Source: an uncultured Odoribacter sp.
GTDB taxonomy: Bacteria > Bacteroidota > Bacteroidia > Bacteroidales > Marinifilaceae
DNA length: 64,000 nt
Assembly (NCBI GenBank): GCA_900541415.1
Contig: UQJP01000009.1
Location: 62,001-126,000, forward strand
Direction of reading: 5' to 3'
The notes beneath the pieces are model-generated. The model did no database searches and was not told the origin of the DNA. It worked only from the letters and a program-made list of their open reading frames with translations. Each line of letters opens with the position of its first letter. Within the stretch, counting starts at the first letter, position 1. The position numbers and the translations under genes were made by a program. Shown piece after piece: positions 54,496 to 61,212 of this stretch.

Positions 54496-55170
54496 TTAAA
54501 GTTGTTGATGTAAAGTGTCGACGGTGCCGATAACGATTTTTTCGCCTAAAAATTTGGGTTGTTTCCGGGTGAGCAGGTCCAGAAAAACTTTTACTCTTGC
54601 CAGCCGTTCACGGATTTGGGTTTTAAAACCGGAATAAGTGTCTACGTCCCGGGCATTAAAGCCTATTGCTTCGATACCGTTTTTCCGGGCAATATAGACC
54701 GCCCGGGCATTATGAAACTTTTGAGAAATGACGGTAAAGCGATTTTGTCCAAATACTTTTTTTGCGCGGATAACGGAATCCAATGTCCGGAATCCGGCAT
54801 AGTCCAGATAGATCGCTTCTTCGGGCACTCCTCCCTGAAGAAGCGCCTTTCTCATGTATTCCGGCTCATTATAGTTTCTCCGGTGATTGTCACCACTAAT
54901 CAGGATGTATTTGATCTTTCCCGCTTTATATAAATGGATTGCCGCAGTGATCCGGTGGTCGAAATACAGGTTGTTTTTTCCGTTTTTCAGTTTTGGCGAT
55001 GTGCCGAGCAATAATCCCACTTCATTGGCGGGAAGTTCAGTTATATCGCCGTATAAATGTGTGGCGGTATTCCTGTTTATTATAGTATTGCAGGCGACGA
55101 TACCCCCTATACAGGTGAGGATAAGGAGAGAAAGCGTATATATGATATTTCTGATGATGTTCCTTTTCAT
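54496..55170 (-). CDS. SanA-like DUF218 membrane protein
   Basis: A 224-residue protein with one N-terminal membrane helix (IIYTLSLLILTCIGGIVACN) and a DUF218 domain outside the membrane (VGLLLGTSPKLKNGKNNLYFDHRITAAIHLYKAGK, YILISGDNHR, YAGFRTLDSVIRAKKVFG, FTVISQKFHNARAVYIARKNGI). This order and the LGTSP and SGDN motifs are those of SanA, linked to envelope barrier function and vancomycin exclusion in E. coli. Its biochemical activity is not known. Confidence 0.9.
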   Translation of the reverse strand: MKRNIIRNIIYTLSLLILTCIGGIVACNTIINRNTATHLYGDITELPANEVGLLLGTSPKLKNGKNNLYFDHRITAAIHLYKAGKIKYILISGDNHRRNYNEPEYMRKALLQGGVPEEAIYLDYAGFRTLDSVIRAKKVFGQNRFTVISQKFHNARAVYIARKNGIEAIGFNARDVDTYSGFKTQIRERLARVKVFLDLLTRKQPKFLGEKIVIGTVDTLHQQL

Positions 55171-55213
55171 TGTTCTTTTTGCGCTACTACTGACCTAAGG
55201 TATCCGCAGCATT

Positions 55214-55453
55214 TTATTTTTTTAGATTTTTATGTAATACGACCACTCCAATTATGCAACCTATTAACGCGATGAAGTAGGGGATTCCTGAAAACAGGGC
55301 AGTATAAGCAGGGGCACTGAATCCCCGGTAACGGATGCCACATTCCATAAAAGCCCAATTATAACTCACGACAATACACATTATATTTGAAAGCACAAAT
55401 ATGAATATAATCAGCAACCGATACAGCCAACGGTTTCGGGTCATTCTTTCCAT
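55214..55453 (-). CDS. small membrane protein of unknown function
   Basis: A 79-residue protein with two clear membrane helices (WLYRLLIIFIFVLSNIMCIVV and FIALIGCIIGVVVL) and basic ends. Its start overlaps the stop of the GNAT gene by 13 bp, so it is probably translated after it. No family recognised. Confidence 0.6.
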   Translation of the reverse strand: MERMTRNRWLYRLLIIFIFVLSNIMCIVVSYNWAFMECGIRYRGFSAPAYTALFSGIPYFIALIGCIIGVVVLHKNLKK

Positions 55454-55995
55454 GTCAGAATTTCCTTTTTCAGTATGCTGTAAACGTTAATATCCGCATA
55501 ATGTCCCGATACCAGCAGTTCCCCTTCGCGTTCTGTTCCTTCAAGTTGAAAGCCCAACCTTAGGGGAATGGCATTACTCGGCAAGTTTCCCTCTGCACAT
55601 TTGATCTGAATCCGGTTCATCGCTCTTTGATCCGCCGCCCAACGGCAAAGTTGTTTCACACATGCCGTCATGATTCCTTGCTTTTGGTATTCAGGAAGTA
55701 GCCAATAGCCGATCTCTGTCCGGTGATTGAGCAAGTCGGTTACCGTGAAACCGATTAGTCCTGCCAGTTTTCCTTTCACTTCGATTAGAAAAGTAAGGTT
55801 CCTTTCCTGATAGGGGACTTCTAAGACAGAACGCAGGAAGTCTGCTTCGTCTTCCATTTTAGAAAGCCGGTCTACAAAGGGAAGCCATGTCCTCAAATAA
55901 TCCCGGTGATTGTCGATGGCTTGCCAGATAGCGGTTGCATCGTTCAAAACAACTTCTTTTAAAGATATGTCAGTGCTGATTTTAATGATACACAT
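55441..55995 (-). CDS. GNAT acetyltransferase, RimJ/RimL type
   Basis: A 184-residue N-acetyltransferase. TFLIEVKGKLAGLIGFTVTDLLNHRTEIGYWLLPEYQKQGIMTACVKQLCRWA (within 85-140) shows strands 4-5 and the acetyl-CoA loop (QKQGIM). RIQIKCAEGNLPSNAIPLRLGFQLEG follows, as in RimL proteins that act on N-terminal amines. Substrate not known. First of a two-gene unit with the small membrane protein. Confidence 0.88.
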   Translation of the reverse strand: MCIIKISTDISLKEVVLNDATAIWQAIDNHRDYLRTWLPFVDRLSKMEDEADFLRSVLEVPYQERNLTFLIEVKGKLAGLIGFTVTDLLNHRTEIGYWLLPEYQKQGIMTACVKQLCRWAADQRAMNRIQIKCAEGNLPSNAIPLRLGFQLEGTEREGELLVSGHYADINVYSILKKEILTWKE

Positions 55996-56108
55996 ATAGG
56001 TGATGTTCTTATTTCTTTGTCAAATATAAATTTAAATCGGGGTATTTTATAGGTATTGTAAAAAAAATGTACCCGATTCTATGATTTTCAATTCTCGATT
56101 AGTTTCTT

Positions 56109-56116
56109 TACCTTTG
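56109..56116 (+). promoter_or_regulatory. -7 box of fabG
   Basis: TACCTTTG fits TAnnTTTG; TTTC at about -33 (20 bp away) is close to TTTG. The start codon lies 64 bp downstream. Confidence 0.45.
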
Positions 56117-56180
56117 GCAATTGAAAATTGAAAAAATCGATAAAAAAGAATTACCATTTAATTAATTTGAGTTTATAATT

Positions 56181-56927
56181 ATGAAGTTATTAGAAGGAAA
56201 AACAGCCCTGATCACTGGTGCTTCCAGAGGCATTGGAAAAGCTGTCGCATTGGCATTTGCCAAAGAAGGTGCAAATATTGCTTTTACCGACCTTAGATAT
56301 GACGAAATTGCTCAGGCAACCGAAAAAGAAATTGCTGCCTGTGGCGTGAAAGCTAAAATGTATGCTTCCAATGCTGCTGATTTTGCTCAAACTGCAGCCA
56401 CTGTGGAAGAAGTGGCTAAAGAATTCGGGAAAATCGATATTCTGGTGAACAATGCCGGTATCACCAAAGACACGTTATTGATGAGAATGACTGAAGAGCA
56501 ATGGGATGCTGTGATCAATGTAAACCTGAAATCCGTATTCAATTATACCAAAGCGGTTTCTGCCTTTATGTTGAAACAAAAATCAGGTTCTATCATCAGT
56601 ATGAGTTCTGTGGTGGGAGTTAGCGGAAATGCCGGACAGGCTAACTATTCTGCTTCAAAAGCCGGAATTATCGGATTCACCAAAAGTATTGCCAAAGAAT
56701 TAGGTTCACGTAATATACGGGCTAACGCTGTGGCTCCTGGCTTTATCATCACCGATATGACAGCGCAATTATCGGAAGATGTACGCAAGGAATGGGCGGC
56801 AAAAATTCCGTTGAAAAGAGGAGGTACACCGGAAGATATTGCCGATGTGTGTATATTCCTGGCTTCCGACTTGTCCAGATATGTAACCGGACAGGTGATC
56901 CATGTATGTGGCGGAATGAATATGTAA
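56181..56927 (+). CDS. fabG: 3-oxoacyl-ACP reductase FabG
   Basis: A 248-residue short-chain dehydrogenase that reduces 3-oxoacyl-ACP with NADPH in fatty acid elongation. The cofactor loop is ALITGASRGIGKAVALAFA, with DILVNNAGITKDTLLMRM after it. Catalytic Ser, Tyr and Lys are in SMSSVVGVSGNAGQANYSASKAG. The C-terminal GQVIHVCGGMNM matches FabG. The NNAGITKD and VAPGFIITDM segments favour FabG over other SDRs. Confidence 0.95.
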   Translation: MKLLEGKTALITGASRGIGKAVALAFAKEGANIAFTDLRYDEIAQATEKEIAACGVKAKMYASNAADFAQTAATVEEVAKEFGKIDILVNNAGITKDTLLMRMTEEQWDAVINVNLKSVFNYTKAVSAFMLKQKSGSIISMSSVVGVSGNAGQANYSASKAGIIGFTKSIAKELGSRNIRANAVAPGFIITDMTAQLSEDVRKEWAAKIPLKRGGTPEDIADVCIFLASDLSRYVTGQVIHVCGGMNM

Positions 56928-57013
56928 TTATACGGGTTTACGGTTTATGGCTTGCGATTTTAGCTATAAATCGTAAACCTTATATACAGTCATAAATTGT
57001 AAATTCACAAAGT

Positions 57014-59074
57014 GTGGTTTTTGAATATTCTTATTGGTGGATATTGCCCATGTTGGTCCTGTCCGGGACTATTGCTTATTTGAAATTCAGAAAAGTTTCT
57101 AAATTGCCGGACATATCTTTCGGTCTGGCTTTGCTTATTTCTTCCCTGCGTTTTTTGGTTACCCTGATTTTATTGGTGTTATTGCTCAATCCTGCTTTGT
57201 CTTTCGTAAAGAGCGTCCGGGAGAAGCCATTGCTTATCGTAGTCCGGGATAATTCCGCTTCAATACCTAAAAATAAGGATTCCTTGTATTATCGGAATGA
57301 ATATAAAGAATCTTTAAACCTCCTGGTGGACGGTTTGGAGCAAAAATTCGACGTGGAATGCCTGAATTTTGGCAGACAGGTCGAAAAAGGGGATGAACTC
57401 GATTTTTCGGAGAACTACACGGATATTTCCGCTGTGTTCGATTATGCAGAACGTAATTATATTTTCCGGCGTCCGGCGGGGATGATCTTACTGACCGACG
57501 GTATTTACAATGCGGGAGCCAATCCCAGGTATAAGACTTCCGCTTTTCCTGTTTATACGGTTTTGTTGGGGGATACAAGCCTTTATCCGGATGTTTATGT
57601 AAAGCATATCGAAAGTAATAAATTCAATTTTATCAATACTACTTTTCCGGTAAAAGCCACTATTGCCGCACAGAAACAGAAAGGATCGCGAATAACCTGT
57701 GAATTATTGGAGAACGGGAAACGGATTGCAGAAAAGACACTGAATATCGGGCAAGATCATTTCCTGACGGAGGTGGTTTTCGACGTGGAAGCCAAACAAA
57801 AAGGAATAGCTAAGTATACCGTGGCCGTGGATGCCGGACTTCAGGATGAAATCCGTGAAAACAATCAGGCTACGATTTATACCAATATTATAGACAACAC
57901 CGGAGAAATAGCTATTTATTACGATGCTCCGCATCCCGATATTGCGGCAATTGTCAATGCGGTGAATGTTTCGGGACTTTATAAATGTACTTTACATAGC
58001 TTGTCCGAACCTGTCGGGGAAGTGAATGCCAATCTCCTCATTTTCCATAACCCGGTTCCGACGAATCCGAACTACCAAAAATTAGCGGAAGCGGCGGCAA
58101 AACGAAAGGCTGCTTTGTGGTATGTGCTGACAACTCCTGAACGAATAGAGTCTTTTGCTCGTTTTGGCAAGAATTTTGCTATTGATCCTCATACAGGGAT
58201 GAACGAATACGCTACGGTCGGGTTCAATAAAGATTTTCCGTATTTCGAATTCACAGACAGCGAGGTAAACGGGTTTATGAGTTATCCGCCTTTGGTGGTC
58301 CCGTTCGGAGAATTGAAAAGTAATGCAGGGCGTTTATTATTTACACAGCGGATTAAGAATACGCCCACTTCAAACGGAATGATCGGTTTTTATGAAAACA
58401 ACGGAAGCCGTGTTTGTTATTTTTGGGGTGAAGGTTTATGGAGATGGCGTTTGTATTCCTATAAAGAATTCGGCAACCATGAGTTGTTTAACACATTGAT
58501 CCATAAAATAACCGGCTATCTGGCAGCCCAGAGGGGAATAGACCGTTTGATACACGATATAAGGCCGCTGTATGACGAATCGGAAGAAGTGGTTATTCAG
58601 GCTGAACTATATAACGATAGTTATGAATTGGTCAATCAGCCCGATGTTCAATTGAATTTAAAATATGACGGCAAAGATTTCGATTATATTTTAAACCGGA
58701 ATGAAGATAAGTATCGTATAAATTTAGGGAACCTGTCCGCCGGGGAATATGGGTTTCGCCTGGTTGCCGACCTGAAAGGCGAGCATTTTGAAAAAAGTGG
58801 CGTTTTTTATGTCAGAAGCCAAAACATAGAGCTAAACAATATAGTTGCAGACAGGCAGTTGTTGCAAGATATTGCCGTCCGTACAGGAGGGCAAATGGTA
58901 GAAAAACAAGATATGGCACAATTGCTTGATATGCTGAATAAAAATGAGCAATTTACCCCCGTTTATAAGAGCGAGGTTAAATATATGGGGCTGAGCGAGT
59001 GGAGCATATTGGGTCTAATTTTAATTCTACTGTTATGCGCCGAATGGTTTTTACTCAAATATTTTGTAAGCTGA
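57014..59074 (+). CDS. vWA-type membrane protein of unknown function
   Basis: A 686-residue protein with two N-terminal membrane helices (about 8-25 and 38-62) and one at the C-terminus (ILGLILILLLCAEWFLLKYF). Between them is a von Willebrand A-like region (LLIVVRDNSASIPKNKDSL, GMILLTDGIYNAG), where the metal site is DNSAS rather than the classic DxSxS, then beta-sandwich domains. This is the layout of Bat-type or related vWA proteins in Bacteroidota. A GTG start is used because no ATG lies near; this leaves the first helix whole. Its end overlaps the next gene by 40 bp. Confidence 0.8.
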   Translation: MVFEYSYWWILPMLVLSGTIAYLKFRKVSKLPDISFGLALLISSLRFLVTLILLVLLLNPALSFVKSVREKPLLIVVRDNSASIPKNKDSLYYRNEYKESLNLLVDGLEQKFDVECLNFGRQVEKGDELDFSENYTDISAVFDYAERNYIFRRPAGMILLTDGIYNAGANPRYKTSAFPVYTVLLGDTSLYPDVYVKHIESNKFNFINTTFPVKATIAAQKQKGSRITCELLENGKRIAEKTLNIGQDHFLTEVVFDVEAKQKGIAKYTVAVDAGLQDEIRENNQATIYTNIIDNTGEIAIYYDAPHPDIAAIVNAVNVSGLYKCTLHSLSEPVGEVNANLLIFHNPVPTNPNYQKLAEAAAKRKAALWYVLTTPERIESFARFGKNFAIDPHTGMNEYATVGFNKDFPYFEFTDSEVNGFMSYPPLVVPFGELKSNAGRLLFTQRIKNTPTSNGMIGFYENNGSRVCYFWGEGLWRWRLYSYKEFGNHELFNTLIHKITGYLAAQRGIDRLIHDIRPLYDESEEVVIQAELYNDSYELVNQPDVQLNLKYDGKDFDYILNRNEDKYRINLGNLSAGEYGFRLVADLKGEHFEKSGVFYVRSQNIELNNIVADRQLLQDIAVRTGGQMVEKQDMAQLLDMLNKNEQFTPVYKSEVKYMGLSEWSILGLILILLLCAEWFLLKYFVS

Positions 59075-60003
59075 CGCTGGTTGCGTTTTGCTTTGGTTTA
59101 CTGTCGGGTTGTGCCAGTTACCGGAAGGTAAAGATTGAAATGCTCGAACCCGCAGAGGTCGCGTTGAAAGAAAATAGCCTGCTGGCCTATCTGGACAGGA
59201 ATATTGTTTATAAACCCGATTCGCTGACTCCTCTCTGGAATATCCGGAAGCGAGTGCCCAAAATCTTCGGGGAGGGTTTTAATGCGGGCTTGTTTTATGC
59301 AGAGCCTGCAGATACCGCCCTGGTTGTGGAAGAAAAGAAAAGCAGCTATTACCGGGGAGCTTATCCGCCTCCGTTACCTCAGGACATTGTTGTTAAACTG
59401 AACAAAAAATTAGCGATAGATTATATTATATCGCTTGAATGCCATTACTTAAACCGTAAGGATAATAAAAATTATTATAACTGGTTTCTCCGCCTGTATG
59501 ATACCCGGATTGGGCAGCCCGTCGATTCTCTGGTGATAACGGATAAAGTTTCCAATTCCAAAGACATATTTGTTGTGCAGGATGATATTTTGCAAAAATC
59601 CTGGGACAAAGGTTTGGAGTATGCCGGGCGAATCGTTCCGCACTGGAAAGAAAGCGAGCGAAGGATCTATCGTTCCGGGAAAGTGGTGCGTATGGGCTAT
59701 ATTTATTACAAGGCTGAAAAATTAGACGAAGCGATTGATATATGGTCGGTTGCCGGACAAGCCTCTCCTTCACAAGCTATTAAATCCGGACTGAATCTTG
59801 CCTGGGTATATGAAAATGCGGGGGATATGGAGCAGGCTTTACAGATTCTGCAAACCATCAAACAACTGGCAGAAAAAGAAAACATACACAATAAAACAAC
59901 CGTTTATCTCGATGAGTATTTAAAAATCGTGGAGAAACGGGCAGAACAGGTGGAACGCCTGGATGAGCAAATTAAAAAAGATATTGACGATGAACAACTT
60001 TAA
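59035..60003 (+). CDS. lipoprotein with DUF6340-like and TPR region
   Basis: A 322-residue lipoprotein (MRRMVFTQIF, lipobox LLSGCAS). Residues 30-210 carry a domain like DUF6340 (IEMLEPAEVALKENS, LDRNIVY, RRIYRSGKVVRMGYIYYK). TPR-like helices follow (AGDMEQALQILQTIKQLAE). The ATG at 59035 gives a proper signal peptide; the frame is open to 58999. It overlaps the vWA gene by 40 bp and the alcohol dehydrogenase by 14 bp, so all three are translated from one message. Function unknown. Confidence 0.82.
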   Translation: MRRMVFTQIFCKLTLVAFCFGLLSGCASYRKVKIEMLEPAEVALKENSLLAYLDRNIVYKPDSLTPLWNIRKRVPKIFGEGFNAGLFYAEPADTALVVEEKKSSYYRGAYPPPLPQDIVVKLNKKLAIDYIISLECHYLNRKDNKNYYNWFLRLYDTRIGQPVDSLVITDKVSNSKDIFVVQDDILQKSWDKGLEYAGRIVPHWKESERRIYRSGKVVRMGYIYYKAEKLDEAIDIWSVAGQASPSQAIKSGLNLAWVYENAGDMEQALQILQTIKQLAEKENIHNKTTVYLDEYLKIVEKRAEQVERLDEQIKKDIDDEQL

Positions 60004-61147
60004 TTATTACAATCCGGTACAGATTCTTTTCGGTAAAGGAAAAATTGCAGAGATCAGCAAGCATATTCCTGCGGGTTTGAAAATTATGATGACTTACGGA
60101 GGAGGAAGTATCAAGAAGAACGGGGTTTACGATCAGGTGATGGTTGCCTTGAAAGGGCATACCGTTATAGAATTTCCGGGAATCGAACCGAATCCGCATT
60201 ATGAAACATTGATGAAAGCTGTGGAGATTATCAAGCGTGAACAAGTCGATTTCCTTTTAGCGGTCGGCGGAGGGTCTGTGATCGACGGAACGAAATTTAT
60301 TGTGGCTGCGGCTTGTTTTGAAGGCGAGGATAAATGGGACATCCTGGCAAAACGCGCTCCTATCGGGAGAGCATTGCCGTTTGCCGCCGTTCTCACTTTG
60401 CCCGCCACCGGTTCCGAGATGAATAGCGGAGCGGTGATTACCAGGGCCGAAACCGAAGAAAAACTGGATTTCGGTTCGCCGCTGGTGTTTCCGAAATTTT
60501 CCGTATTAGACCCCGAAACAACTTATTCTTTACCTAAGCGGCAGATTGCGAACGGCATCATCGATACTTATGTACACGTGATGGAACAGTATCTGGGCTA
60601 TCCTGAAAATGCTATGATACAGGATCGTTTTGCGGAAGGAATATTGAAAACTTTAATAGAATTGGCCCCAAAAATTTATCAGGCAGAAGTTCCGGTTTAT
60701 GATGACCGTGCCAATTTTATGTGGGCTGCGACAATGGGATTGAACGGACTGATTGCCTGTGGAGTAAGGGAAGATTGGGCTACACACCATATCGGGCATG
60801 AATTGACCGCTTTCCACGGATTAGACCATGCGGTGACGCTGGCTATTGTGTTGCCGGGAGTTTTAAATGGAGTGAAGGAATTGCGTAAAGTGAAGCTGTT
60901 ACAATATGCTGAACGGGTATGGGGCATTGATCCCCAAAATTCGCAGGCCGGAGAACTGGCTATTGCCCGGACGGAAGAGTTTTTCCAAAGTCTTGGAGTT
61001 AAAACCCGTCTTTCGGATTACGGCATCGGACGTGAAACGATTGACCGTATCATGAAACGATTCAAAGAGCGTGGTACTCAATACATGTCTTTCCTGAAAG
61101 ATGTCAACCTGGACAATTTAGAAGCTATTTTAATTAGCAGACTTTGA
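59990..61147 (+). CDS. iron-containing alcohol dehydrogenase (YqhD/BDH-like)
   Basis: A 385-residue group III dehydrogenase. NAD(P) region MTYGGGSIKKNGVYDQV and AVGGGSVIDGTKFI. Metal ligands: Asp in NGIIDTYVHVMEQYL, then His in HHIGHELTAFHGLDHAVTLA. It closely follows the YqhD/butanol dehydrogenase pattern and probably reduces aldehydes with NADPH. The ATG at 59990 (MNNFNYYNP) is the standard start and overlaps the lipoprotein stop by 14 bp. A hairpin terminator follows. Confidence 0.94.
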   Translation: MNNFNYYNPVQILFGKGKIAEISKHIPAGLKIMMTYGGGSIKKNGVYDQVMVALKGHTVIEFPGIEPNPHYETLMKAVEIIKREQVDFLLAVGGGSVIDGTKFIVAAACFEGEDKWDILAKRAPIGRALPFAAVLTLPATGSEMNSGAVITRAETEEKLDFGSPLVFPKFSVLDPETTYSLPKRQIANGIIDTYVHVMEQYLGYPENAMIQDRFAEGILKTLIELAPKIYQAEVPVYDDRANFMWAATMGLNGLIACGVREDWATHHIGHELTAFHGLDHAVTLAIVLPGVLNGVKELRKVKLLQYAERVWGIDPQNSQAGELAIARTEEFFQSLGVKTRLSDYGIGRETIDRIMKRFKERGTQYMSFLKDVNLDNLEAILISRL

Positions 61148-61168
61148 AATTAAAATAAAATAATTACA

Positions 61169-61203
61169 GACAATAGACTATTTTTGTAGTCTATTGTCTT
61201 TTT
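61169..61203 (+). terminator. terminator after alcohol dehydrogenase gene, overlapping a -7 box
   Basis: A perfect 12-bp stem (GACAATAGACTA and its complement) with a TTTTTG loop, then a T run. The loop also forms TATTTTTG (61179-61186), a possible -7 box for the helicase gene. Confidence 0.8.
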
Positions 61204-61212
61204 GTTTATTAT

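Noticed and set aside
56935..56979. Terminator after fabG
   Set aside because: The inverted repeat (GGTTTACG ... CGTAAACC) has a long loop with mismatches and no T run.
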